Shown here: piece by piece, positions 1 to 6,681 of the stretch | Layout of the letters: the number at the start of each line of letters is the position of its first letter | How positions within the stretch are numbered: position 1 is the stretch's first letter | Program-made: the position numbers and the translations under genes | The notes under the pieces: generated by a model | Seen by the model: only the letters and a program-made list of their open reading frames with translations | Told to the model about the DNA's origin: nothing | The model's database searches: none | Source: an uncultured beta proteobacterium | GTDB taxonomy: Bacteria; Pseudomonadota; Gammaproteobacteria; Burkholderiales; Burkholderiaceae_C | Assembly: GCA_903838565.1 (NCBI GenBank) | Contig: CAILZB010000064.1 | Location: 1-42,859 of the forward strand | Direction of reading: 5' to 3' | DNA length: 42,859 nucleotides

Positions 1-103
1 CCATCACACCGCTGGCCAGGGCGCTCTCGGTGACCACCGGCTGGGCGGTCAGTGTTGCCTCGTTGGTGGGAACCAGCTCAGGCGTGGAGTGGTCAGTTTC
101 CAT
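1..103 (-). CDS. 5' fragment of an unknown element gene, leaves the window
   Basis: Only the first 34 codons are present; they begin METDHSTPELVPTNE and continue open to the left edge. The start is chosen because an AAGGAG ribosome-binding sequence lies 7 bases upstream, inside the stop region of the preceding gene, whose TAA ends only about 10 bases before this ATG. That spacing suggests translational coupling and makes it the last visible gene of the element's minus-strand operon. The visible N-terminus is rich in Thr, Glu, Pro and Val with no recognisable domain. I do not recognise the product. Confidence 0.6.
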   Translation of the reverse strand, partial: METDHSTPELVPTNEATLTAQPVVTESALASGVM

Positions 104-112
104 GGGCGCTCC

Positions 113-718
113 TTAAAGTTGACCGCCGAAGCCGGCGCATCGCCGAAGCAGCGTTACTTCCTCGCCGGCAAGCCGCGCGTCCACGGCTCGAGTGGCAATC
201 TCGGCTTGTTCCCAATTGCCACAGCGCCATGTTCCTGCGTAGCCGGCAAGGTGAGGGCATTCCAGGCACAGACGTCGGTCGTCTCCATCGCGATCTCGGA
301 TCACCAGCTTGTCGGCCAGCGACTCGGAAAGTGACATGGTCAGCCCCATGTCGGTAAAGCGGGATAACCGCACCGTGAAGGCCTCCATCTCCGCGGTGTT
401 CAATGCCGTGCTTTCTGGCCAGCACCAGCAGTCCGGGTCAGCCTCCATGCCAGACGCCAGAATCACAGCGTCAAGTGCCAGCGATGCAGCCCGCACCTTG
501 TCCGGTGCTGTCGATGGCGTGCCCGCCGGATTGCTGGCTGGTGGTTTCTGCAACCATTTCACCAGCGCCGATTTATTGGAGCGAATCAACGCCCGCAGGT
601 CCAGCGTCAGGCCACTCGCTGGCGTAACCTTGACCGATTGATCCGCCGTCAAGACCACCGAAAGCCCCGCCGCCTGTATCGCGTCAACCACTTGTTTGCC
701 GTGTTGAGCATCCATCAA
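113..718 (-). CDS. Small element protein with TubC-N-like start and Cys motif
   Basis: A 201-residue protein. Residues about 5-55 (VVDAIQAAGLSVVLT, then a basic stretch ending SALVKWLQ) resemble the short helix-strand domain named after the TubC docking domain, which is often annotated in proteins of betaproteobacterial mobile elements. The C-terminal third has a C-x2-C-x11-C arrangement (CLECPHL ... WRCGNWEQAE), possibly metal binding. Its ATG overlaps the stop of the upstream primase-helicase gene by four bases (ATGA), so the two are probably translated together. The family resemblance is from memory of such elements, not from a search. Function unknown; a role in replication or element control is only inferred from position. 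Confidence 0.75.
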   Translation of the reverse strand: MMDAQHGKQVVDAIQAAGLSVVLTADQSVKVTPASGLTLDLRALIRSNKSALVKWLQKPPASNPAGTPSTAPDKVRAASLALDAVILASGMEADPDCWCWPESTALNTAEMEAFTVRLSRFTDMGLTMSLSESLADKLVIRDRDGDDRRLCLECPHLAGYAGTWRCGNWEQAEIATRAVDARLAGEEVTLLRRCAGFGGQL

Positions 719-2787
719 AACACCTCGGCGTCTTCGGTTTCGGCGTCAGCGCCAGCCGTGTTTTCAGGTTCAAGGTGCTCAACTTGCTCAAGGTGCTCAA
801 CTTTCAAACGTTGAGCACCTTGAGCACCTTGACCTAACGTCGAGGGTAATTTCCAGTACCAAGCACCGCCCGCGCCTTTGGACTTTAGGACTCTGAGACC
901 GTCAGCAGCCCGCCGCACTGACGCCCACGATACCCCGGCGCTGGCAGATTCTTCCTTGACAGTCTTCGCTGGCGTCAGGCCATCGGCCAACACTTGGCGC
1001 ACAAAATCAGCCGCCGCATCAACCGCACTTTTGTCTTCGCCGTTGCCATCGTGCCCGTCTGGCTCTGTCAGCAGTTCCCGCGCTGTACCTGCCACACCGT
1101 TACCCCATGCGATGTAACTGGCGTGGATTCCGGGCAATGGCTCCGATTGCTCGATGTGATATTCAAAGCCGCCATCGTCCGGCCCGATATTGGACTTTCC
1201 ACGGGCCAGGATGCGCCGGTCTTCGCCTTCTTCACTGTTGACCTTTGCCGCCACCAGCACGACACGGGCCACAGCAGTAAATGCAATGGAACCGACTACC
1301 CGCGAAGCTGGGTCGCCTCCTGCGCCGCCTTTGCTGAAGTGGCTGATACCCAGCACCGCAGCGTCTAGTCGACTTGCCAGATCAACTAGCGGTTGTAGCG
1401 CCCGGCGCACTTCGGTGTTTTTGTGGCTGTCCCCTGCAACAGCAGAGACAACAGGATCAACGATCAACAACTTGATGCCGCCGACGCGCTGCGCCTCATA
1501 TTCCAGGTCCGCCATGTCCCGCGCCGGATCAAAGGATTGAACCTCGCCATCAATGCGCGTGCCAATCACAAAATGGCATCGAGAGCGATCTGCGCCAGCA
1601 GCCAGTAGACGGGGTAATAGCGTGTCTGCCGGATCGTCTTCACCACTCCAGATAAGCACGTTGGCGGGTGCGCAGCGTGAGCCGTCAGGCCAGCGCCCGC
1701 CACTGGTAATGGTTGCCGCGAATGCAATGGCGATGGTAGTCTTGCCCTGCCCAGGCGCCCCAGCCAGAATATGCAACTTACCCAGCGCCAGCCACTCATG
1801 CCAGAGCCATCGCACCGCCTCTGGGGTCAGGTCTGAGCCACTGATCAGGATCACACCATCGCGCAGCAATGGTGCCGCTGCCATCAGTTCCCGCGCCGCA
1901 TCAATGCACGCCTTCACCGCGCCCGCGCCCCCGGTCTGGTGCAGGTCGTTGAAGTCGGTGTGTTTTTCGGCGCGATCCGCTGTGAATACTGGCACCGCCA
2001 GGAAGCCGCCTATAGCTTGCGCCGCTGCCGTCGCCTTTGTCAGTCCGGGATTGCCGGCCGTCAGATGGTCATCGTCCGCTGCAATGATGATTGCCAGTGT
2101 CGGGTACTTGGCTTGCAGGGACACTGCCACCGAGCCAAGGTTGCCCGCGTTGAAGGCAACTGCGACAGCGAGGCCGGTGCATTGGTGAATGCTTTCCCCT
2201 GTTGCGTAGCCCTCGCAAATGATTAGTCTGCCGTCAGGCTTGCCAATGGAGTGATAGCAGCCCTTCACCCGTCCGCCGGGGTGAAACCGTTTTTCACCGT
2301 CCACCTCGATCGTTTGCAGACTGTGAAGCGTACCCACCGTGTCGCGCATGGGGATCAGCAGCTTGTCGCCCAACAACTTCAGGCCGTGGGGCTTGATGCC
2401 CTTTGCCGTCAGGTAGGGATGGACCTCTACTGGGTCTGCCTGCGCCCACAGGGTTGCCACTGATTCGCTGGCCTGCTGCTGGCGCTGTGCGTGTTCGGCT
2501 TCGCGCTGCATTTGCATGGCCTTGATGCGCTGCCGGTGGATTCCGCGTTCGACCTGCGTCATGTCGTCGCCGGATTTCGCGCACCATGGCTGCGAAAATC
2601 CTTCGCGCCAGCATCCGAACACGCCAGCTGGAATGCTGTCCAAGTGCAAGATATACCAGCCCGAATCGTCGCCGCGTTTGCCGTTGCTGCTGAATCGGTG
2701 AATAGCGCCGTCCGCATTGATCGTGTCAGGTCGTGTCAGTCCTGCTGCCGCGATGGCTAGCCGGAAAAGTTCGATTGGGTCGCTCAT
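715..2787 (-). CDS. Primase-helicase (Toprim + RepA-like ATPase) of the element
   Basis: A 690-residue replication protein. The N-terminal half has primase character: a Toprim domain with the glutamate in CEGYATG (about residue 192) and the acidic cluster AADDD (about 236-240). The C-terminal half is a RecA-fold, RepA-like hexameric helicase with Walker A GAPGQGKTT (about 343-351) and Walker B LLIVDP (about 440-445), then GISHFSKGG. The ATG at 2787 is preferred over an in-frame one 54 bases upstream because it has GGGAG about 8 bases before it and overlaps the upstream stop as ATGA. Such fusions replicate P4-like and PICI-like satellites and some plasmids. The extreme C-terminus is a low-complexity tail (GAQGAQ ... 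EHLEQVEHLE) encoded by an iteron-like repeat array. Confidence 0.9.
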   Translation of the reverse strand: MSDPIELFRLAIAAAGLTRPDTINADGAIHRFSSNGKRGDDSGWYILHLDSIPAGVFGCWREGFSQPWCAKSGDDMTQVERGIHRQRIKAMQMQREAEHAQRQQQASESVATLWAQADPVEVHPYLTAKGIKPHGLKLLGDKLLIPMRDTVGTLHSLQTIEVDGEKRFHPGGRVKGCYHSIGKPDGRLIICEGYATGESIHQCTGLAVAVAFNAGNLGSVAVSLQAKYPTLAIIIAADDDHLTAGNPGLTKATAAAQAIGGFLAVPVFTADRAEKHTDFNDLHQTGGAGAVKACIDAARELMAAAPLLRDGVILISGSDLTPEAVRWLWHEWLALGKLHILAGAPGQGKTTIAIAFAATITSGGRWPDGSRCAPANVLIWSGEDDPADTLLPRLLAAGADRSRCHFVIGTRIDGEVQSFDPARDMADLEYEAQRVGGIKLLIVDPVVSAVAGDSHKNTEVRRALQPLVDLASRLDAAVLGISHFSKGGAGGDPASRVVGSIAFTAVARVVLVAAKVNSEEGEDRRILARGKSNIGPDDGGFEYHIEQSEPLPGIHASYIAWGNGVAGTARELLTEPDGHDGNGEDKSAVDAAADFVRQVLADGLTPAKTVKEESASAGVSWASVRRAADGLRVLKSKGAGGAWYWKLPSTLGQGAQGAQRLKVEHLEQVEHLEPENTAGADAETEDAEVF
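772..830. repeat. Iteron-like array forming a 17-bp hairpin
   Basis: Four copies of AAGGTGCTCAA lie within 59 bases: direct at 772 and 790 (18 apart), and inverted at 810-821 and 820-830. The central copies form a perfect stem of 17 pairs (785-801 with 810-826) around an 8-base loop at 802-809. The array is inside the last codons of the primase-helicase gene and dictates its repetitive tail. It could be a replication origin bound by the encoded protein; that is inference. Confidence 0.85.
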
Positions 2788-3050
2788 TGCGTCACTCCCA
2801 GTTTCCGGGAAAACGCCTGGAGCTCCGCGAAGTCCTTGCACCAGCGGCTCATGCCGTACTTACACACAAGGAAATCGCCGAGCTGGCCTTTGTGCACTAC
2901 GTGGCCTGCGAGTGCAAGCCATGCGATCTGCGTCGCCAGTGCTTTACCTTCGGTGGCTGACGTGCGAGAATCCGCGTCGTTGGTGTTTTGGAAGGCCCCT
3001 TGTACTTTGGTCGGTGCTGGGGCTTTTCTATTGGTGGTGTTGGACATCAT
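2784..3050 (-). CDS. Small unknown protein upstream of the primase-helicase
   Basis: An 88-residue protein beginning MMSNTTNRKAPAP. The first 30 residues look disordered (Asn, Thr, Ala, Lys); the rest, from about ALATQIAWLAL to the end, is predicted helical and ends in FSRKLGVTQ. The start at 3050 has an AAGGGGG ribosome-binding sequence just upstream; an in-frame upstream ATG at 3083 lies inside the alpA gene and is less likely. Its TGA overlaps the start of the primase-helicase (ATGA), so it is the first partner of that gene in a coupled pair. No family recognised. Small genes in this position in related elements are often hypothetical. Confidence 0.7.
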   Translation of the reverse strand: MMSNTTNRKAPAPTKVQGAFQNTNDADSRTSATEGKALATQIAWLALAGHVVHKGQLGDFLVCKYGMSRWCKDFAELQAFSRKLGVTQ

Positions 3051-3058
3051 GTTCCCCC

Positions 3059-3421
3059 TTACGCCGCGACGGGAGAAATGCACTTGCTGCGCTTCTTAGC
3101 CACCAGTGCTGGGGTGTATCCGTGTGCCGTCTGCGCAGCCATCCATGTGCGCACCTCGGATACTTTCCAGCAAGTTACGCGCTCCGACAGTTTGATGGGC
3201 TTCGGGAATGTGCCGGCCTTTACTTTTCGCCACAGCGTCGGCGCAGAGAATGGCAAGAGTGCCGGTGTGCCTGGCCTTTTGGGGCTTTGCACCAGTTTGG
3301 ATTCTCGAATGTATGCACTGTTTGGCAGTGCATCAAAAAAGGAATGGTTGATGAGTGCCTGCTCGGGCCGGTCGCTGGGCTTAAACGGGAATTGGGGTGT
3401 TCTCGGTTTGGGATATTGCAT
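3059..3421 (-). CDS. AlpA-family HTH regulator / excisionase-like protein
   Basis: A 120-residue protein. After a variable basic N-terminus, residues about 58-95 carry an AlpA-type winged HTH: SAPTLWRKVKAGTFPKPIKL followed by a Trp-containing strand (TCWKVSEVRTWM). AlpA proteins are transcriptional activators or excisionases of P4-like prophages and of Gram-negative PICIs, where they switch on the integrase or the replication genes. A strong ribosome-binding sequence (TAGGAGA) sits about 8 bases before the ATG. It is followed within about 10 bases by the next element gene. The leader upstream (3422-3529) holds two strong inverted repeats, so its expression is probably controlled there. Family assignment is from motif recognition. 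Confidence 0.8.
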   Translation of the reverse strand: MQYPKPRTPQFPFKPSDRPEQALINHSFFDALPNSAYIRESKLVQSPKRPGTPALLPFSAPTLWRKVKAGTFPKPIKLSERVTCWKVSEVRTWMAAQTAHGYTPALVAKKRSKCISPVAA

Positions 3422-3460
3422 ATCTGGCCTCTCCTAGGCGGCCTGATACGCAGTGTGTCG

Positions 3461-3483
3461 GTGTGAGAAGATTTCTTCTACAC
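3461..3483. repeat. Short hairpin in the alpA leader
   Basis: GTGTGAGAAG and CTTCTACAC pair with one bulged base around an ATTT loop. The hairpin lies about 40 bases upstream of the alpA start and right beside a larger palindrome. No T-tract follows on the minus strand, so it is more likely an operator or RNA structure than a terminator. Confidence 0.55.
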
Positions 3484-3527
3484 CGTATCGGACGATGCGC
3501 CCTGTCGCATCGTCCGATACGACAGGG
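3484..3527. promoter_or_regulatory. Two overlapping, mutually exclusive inverted repeats
   Basis: Arms 3484-3499 (CGTATCGGACGATGCG) and 3506-3521 are a perfect 16-bp inverted repeat with a 6-base loop. A second perfect 8-bp repeat, CCCTGTCG at 3500-3507 and CGACAGGG at 3520-3527, uses the loop and right arm of the first, so both cannot form at once in RNA. They begin three bases after the stop of the upstream small gene and sit in the alpA leader. No T-tract follows the larger stem. Operator, origin element or switching RNA leader are all possible. Confidence 0.8.
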
Positions 3528-3529
3528 GT

Positions 3530-3862
3530 TCAGCGAGTCCAGTTGGTGATTTGAGATAGATAGCGCCTGACTAAGCTCGGCGACTTGCCAATGAGATCCG
3601 CAACTATCGGAGCAGCCTTGTCCTTCGACAAATGCCGGTATTCCTGAGACGCCAATTCTGCTCGTTGGCGGGTTGTTGCCCCAATCAATCGCCGCCCATT
3701 TGAAGCACGCGACGTATTCCCAGACCTTCCATCTTTCAAACCGCGTTGATATGCAAAATCCCATATTGCCAACCGAAGCGCGCTTTCTGCGTCACGCTCT
3801 CCCTTCAAGACGTCCTTAAATGCCTTCCCGAGCGCTTCTGCCGCCCTTCTGATTTCACTCAT
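3530..3862 (-). CDS. Small HTH-like unknown protein between int and alpA
   Basis: A 110-residue protein starting MSEIRRAAEALGKAF. The start at 3862 is preferred over an in-frame one at 3907 because it fits a GTGGGA sequence just upstream and the region further up holds inverted repeats. The C-terminal stretch (DKAAPIVADLIGKSPSLVRRYLSQI) reads like a helix-turn-helix with a recognition helix SPSLVRRYL, suggesting DNA binding. The middle is basic. It could be the element's repressor or an excision factor. I recognise no named family. It is the first gene of the minus-strand group downstream of the integrase promoter region. Confidence 0.65.
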   Translation of the reverse strand: MSEIRRAAEALGKAFKDVLKGERDAESALRLAIWDFAYQRGLKDGRSGNTSRASNGRRLIGATTRQRAELASQEYRHLSKDKAAPIVADLIGKSPSLVRRYLSQITNWTR

Positions 3863-3873
3863 TCCCACGTTGA

Positions 3874-3942
3874 ATCCCCGATGCACCCGATAAGGAGCCA
3901 GCGCCACCGGGTCAGGGTATCCCGGTTTTCACCATCGGGGAT
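3874..3942. promoter_or_regulatory. Separated inverted repeat upstream of the small HTH gene
   Basis: ATCCCCGATG at 3874-3883 and CATCGGGGAT at 3933-3942 are a perfect 10-bp inverted repeat with a 49-base spacer. A TATCGG(C/G)TG motif adjoins each. The pair lies directly upstream of the start at 3862, where operators for an autoregulated repressor would be expected. No clear promoter boxes were found between them. Confidence 0.5.
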
Positions 3943-3971
3943 CAGCCGATAGCTAGGCGTGGCTGAAATTG

Positions 3972-5204
3972 TTATGCCGCCTTGGTGGGGAACGCCACCA
4001 CGTTATCGCCTGATTCAAGCGCCGCCACCAGCGCTCCCCAGTCAGACATGAATCGCCGCCGTTCGTCTAGGTGCTGGCTTCGCGCATACGCTGCCACGGC
4101 CTGATTTGCTTCTTTATGGTCTAGCTGGCGCTCCAGTGCCTCAGTTGACCATCCGCGCTCACTCAACAGACTGCGCGCCGACGCCCGCAGGCCGTGGTGA
4201 CTTTGCTTGCCAATGTAGCCCATGCGCCGAAACAGGTTATTGATCGTGTTCTCGCTGATAACGCCGCCGCTACTGCCACCGCTGGGAAACAGCCTGTCGG
4301 TGTGGCCTGAAAGGTCCCGCAGCGTGGGCAGTATCTCCAAAGCCTGGGCAGACAGTGCTACGGTGTGGGCCTGTAGGTGCTTGCCCGTTTTCATTTGAAT
4401 GGCCGGGATGCGCCATTCTGCGGCCTCCATATCGATCTGCTCCCACTTGGCTTGCCGTAGCTCTTTGGGTCGCGTCCAGGTCAGTAGCCCGAAGCGTGCG
4501 CACAGCTTGGTTAAGGGGTCTGCCCGAGTGGTGTCGCGCAGGTCGCGCACAAACTCGCCAAACTCCCGCCGGGTGGTTAGTGCAGGCCGATGGTTGACGG
4601 TATGTTTCTCGATAGCACCGCGCATGGCAGCAGCAGGGTCATAGGTGGCCCGTCCGGTCTGGATGGCGAACCTGAACACCTGCCCGCAAATCTCCCGCAG
4701 CCTGCCAGCTGTGTAAGCCGTTCCGGACGCTGCCACCTTTTGAAGAATCGCCAGGATTTCGGGGGGCTTTACGTCCGCAATGGGGCGGCTGCCTATGGCC
4801 GGGAAGATGTGATTCTCCAATTGAGTCAACCTTTTGGCCGAAGTGTTTTCTGCGCACCCTTTGGATTTCATGGCGTGCCACTCAAGTGCAATAGCCTTGA
4901 ACGTGTTTTTGCTCAATGCCATCCTTTCTGCAACCGATTCCTTCTTCGCTGCGCTCGGGTCAATACCGTCGGCCAAAAGCTCCCGAGCCTGTTCCCTACG
5001 TTTTCTGGCCTTTGCCAGCGAAACCTCTGGGTACACCCCGAGCGCCAGTGTCTTGCGTTTGCCTTGAAATCGGTAATCTATGCGCCAATATTTTCCGCCA
5101 GCGTTCACCAGCAGGTACATTCCGCCGCCGTCCGCGTGTTTGTCACCGGCTTTCTTGCCGCTGTACTTGGTACTGTTCTTGATGAAAGTGTCGTTCAGAG
5201 CCAT
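3972..5204 (-). CDS. Tyrosine-type site-specific integrase, P4 family
   Basis: A 410-residue integrase that would recombine the element with the 3' end of the adjacent tRNA-Thr gene. The N-terminus (MALNDTFIKN, then the GGGMYLLV and YWRIDYRF strands) is the DUF4102 arm-type DNA-binding domain typical of P4-like integrases. The catalytic domain shows Arg in TRPKELRQAKW, HGLR (His about 337, Arg about 340), a His in LDHKE (about 363) and a Tyr in AAYAR (about 373), spaced as in lambda Int and XerD. The start at 5204 has GGAGA about 6 bases upstream; an ATG ten codons earlier at 5234 lies among the upstream repeats and lacks such a site. It looks intact and functional. Product assignment is secure; excision activity is not tested. 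Confidence 0.95.
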   Translation of the reverse strand: MALNDTFIKNSTKYSGKKAGDKHADGGGMYLLVNAGGKYWRIDYRFQGKRKTLALGVYPEVSLAKARKRREQARELLADGIDPSAAKKESVAERMALSKNTFKAIALEWHAMKSKGCAENTSAKRLTQLENHIFPAIGSRPIADVKPPEILAILQKVAASGTAYTAGRLREICGQVFRFAIQTGRATYDPAAAMRGAIEKHTVNHRPALTTRREFGEFVRDLRDTTRADPLTKLCARFGLLTWTRPKELRQAKWEQIDMEAAEWRIPAIQMKTGKHLQAHTVALSAQALEILPTLRDLSGHTDRLFPSGGSSGGVISENTINNLFRRMGYIGKQSHHGLRASARSLLSERGWSTEALERQLDHKEANQAVAAYARSQHLDERRRFMSDWGALVAALESGDNVVAFPTKAA

Positions 5205-5218
5205 CGCAGTCTCCAGAT

Positions 5219-5283
5219 TTGACGGTATGTCCATTGACGGTATGCGCAGCTACCGACAAAAGTACCGTCAATTTGTCGGTATG
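5219..5283. repeat. Cluster of TGACGGTA / TGTCGGTA repeats before the integrase
   Basis: Five copies of an 8-mer TG(A/T)CGGTA lie within 65 bases: direct at 5219-5229 and 5234-5244 (as TTGACGGTATG, 15 apart), inverted at 5251-5258 and 5263-5270 (TACCGACA, TACCGTCA), and direct again from 5274. They sit between the integrase start and the tRNA. This is the expected place for arm-type integrase or AlpA/Xis binding sites; they may also repress the integrase promoter. Confidence 0.8.
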
Positions 5284-5316
5284 TCATGTTAGCCCATGAA
5301 ACCGTCTGAGACAACA

Positions 5317-5352
5317 AAAAACCCGCTGTAGCTATAGCCAGAGCGGGTTTTG
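5317..5352 (-). terminator. Rho-independent terminator between tRNA-Thr and integrase
   Basis: AAAACCCGCT at 5317-5326 and AGCGGGTTTT at 5343-5352 form a perfect 10-bp stem with a 16-base spacer. On the minus strand the stem is followed by more T residues, so it would end the leftward tRNA transcript before the integrase. The A/T ends make it partly bidirectional. Confidence 0.8.
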
Positions 5353-5383
5353 AGGGCTTCTGACGCTGCCTGATACGATGAAA

Positions 5384-5459
5384 TGGTGCCGATTATCGGA
5401 TTCGAACTGATGACCTACCGCTTACAAGGCGGTTGCTCTACCAACTGAGCTAAATCGGC
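5384..5459 (-). tRNA. tRNA-Thr (anticodon UGU)
   Basis: Read on the minus strand, the gene has acceptor arms GCCGATT and AATCGGC, D-arm GCTC-AGTTGGTA-GAGC, anticodon stem ACCGC/GCGGT around loop CTTGTAA (anticodon TGT), a TTCGAAT T-loop and an encoded CCA end at 5384-5386. It is 76 bases including CCA. The 3' end faces the integrase gene, the classic arrangement for an element integrated at a tRNA 3' end, so this gene end is the likely attachment site. The tRNA appears complete after integration. Confidence 0.95.
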
Positions 5460-5526
5460 ACAAGCTGGCGATTCTACCGGATGCTCGGCGTGCCCCGGAC
5501 GCGCGCAAGGCCTGTCCAAGCCGAAT

Positions 5527-6033
5527 CTACTTGATGCGCTTGAGCGCCGGGCGAGGTCCCGGTGGGGGGCGTTCGGGGTCGGTCGGCAACTCGGTCTTTT
5601 TGGCCGCATCCGGCACCACCGACAGCAGTGAGCCAGTCGCGGCGGCGTCGCTCGCAGCGCTTGTCGCGACACTCGCCACCGGCCTGCCGGGAATCGCAGC
5701 GTCGGGCGACTCGGGCTGCGGGAACGCCATTCCCTGACCGTTTTCGCGGGCGTAGATCGCGACCACGCGTCCCATCGGAACGATGATGCTGCGCGCCACG
5801 CCGCCGAAGCGGGCCGTGAATTCGATGAAGTCGTTGCCCAATTTGAGCGCCTGCGTGGCGTCGAAACTGACGTTCAGAACAATCTCGCCGTCCTTGACGA
5901 ATTCGCGCGGCACCTGCACCGTGTCGTCCACCCGCACCGCGACATAGGGCGTCAACCCGTTGTCGGTGCACCATTCGTACAGCGCCCGGATCAGGTACGG
6001 GCGCGTCGATGTGGTCGGCGTGGTGCTCATCAT
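5527..6033 (-). CDS. sspB: SspB, ClpXP specificity-enhancing adaptor
   Basis: A 168-residue adaptor that binds ssrA-tagged peptides and hands them to ClpXP. The N-terminal fold is typical (RPYLIRALYEWCTDNGLTPY, then VSFDATQALKL, FTARFGG and IIVPMGRVVAIYARENG). A long Ala/Pro-rich linker is followed by a basic tail ending RPALKRIK, which matches the ClpX-binding motif at the end of SspB. It follows sspA, with 16 bases between stop and start, as in most beta- and gammaproteobacteria. Start chosen as the first ATG of an ATGATG pair (6033); the second (6030) and an upstream TTG (6048) are possible. Confidence 0.95.
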   Translation of the reverse strand: MMSTTPTTSTRPYLIRALYEWCTDNGLTPYVAVRVDDTVQVPREFVKDGEIVLNVSFDATQALKLGNDFIEFTARFGGVARSIIVPMGRVVAIYARENGQGMAFPQPESPDAAIPGRPVASVATSAASDAAATGSLLSVVPDAAKKTELPTDPERPPPGPRPALKRIK

Positions 6034-6049
6034 CTGCGCTATTGGCAAC

Positions 6050-6661
6050 TTACTTGCGCATCACCTTTTCTGAAGGCGTGAGCGCCTCGATATAGGCCGG
6101 ACGCGAGAAGATGCGCTCCGCGTATTTCAGCAGCGGCGCGGCGTTCTTGCTCAGATCGATGCCGTAGTAGTCCAGGCGCCACAACAGCGGCGCAATCGCC
6201 ACGTCAAGCATGGAGAAGCTCTCGCCCAGCATGTACTTGTTCTTCAGGAACACCGGCGCGAGTTGCGTCAGGCGGTCGCGGATATGGGCGCGCGCCTTTT
6301 CCAGAACCTTTTCATTCGCCTTGGTGGCGCGCGACTCCAGCGTCGACACGTGAACGAACAGTTCCTTCTCGAAGTTGAGCAGGAACAGGCGCACGCGGGC
6401 GCGGTCCACCGGATCGCCGGGCATCAGTTGCGGATGCGGAAAGCGCTCGTCGATGTATTCATTGATGATGTTGGACTCGTACAGAATCAGGTCGCGCTCC
6501 ACCAGAATGGGCACCTGACCATAGGGATTCATCACGTTGATGTCTTCGGGCTTGTTGTACAGATCGACATCGCGGATCTCGAAATCCATGCCCTTCTCGA
6601 ACAGCACAAACCGGCAGCGGTGGGAAAAAGGGCAAGTCGTTCCCGAGTAAAGTACCATCAT
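6050..6661 (-). CDS. sspA: SspA, stringent starvation protein A (GST fold)
   Basis: A 203-residue RNA-polymerase-associated protein of the glutathione-S-transferase fold. The thioredoxin-like N-terminus reads MMVLYSGTTCPFSHRCRF, followed by GQVPILVERDLILYESNIIN, the usual cis-Pro and substrate-loop region; residues from about 90 are the all-helical C-terminal domain. SspA binds RNA polymerase and affects stress and starvation gene expression in enterobacteria; in betaproteobacteria this role is assumed. The start is an ATG with TAGGAG eight bases upstream; an in-frame TTG six bases earlier is unlikely. It is first in a pair with sspB and lies just after the petABC terminator. Confidence 0.95.
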   Translation of the reverse strand: MMVLYSGTTCPFSHRCRFVLFEKGMDFEIRDVDLYNKPEDINVMNPYGQVPILVERDLILYESNIINEYIDERFPHPQLMPGDPVDRARVRLFLLNFEKELFVHVSTLESRATKANEKVLEKARAHIRDRLTQLAPVFLKNKYMLGESFSMLDVAIAPLLWRLDYYGIDLSKNAAPLLKYAERIFSRPAYIEALTPSEKVMRK

Positions 6662-6681
6662 AGTCAAGGCTCCTAAAAATC

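Noticed and set aside
3484..3521. The 16-bp inverted repeat as a rho-independent terminator
   Set aside because: There is no T-tract after the stem on either strand.
3381..3764. A minus-strand frame of 127 codons between int and alpA
   Set aside because: It overlaps the HTH-like gene in another frame and crosses the leader hairpins; its composition (Cys, Trp, Arg runs) is not protein-like.
1..5383. CRISPR array
   Set aside because: The repeats seen are too few, too short or irregularly spaced; no unit of 24-40 bases with spacers exists here or elsewhere in the window.
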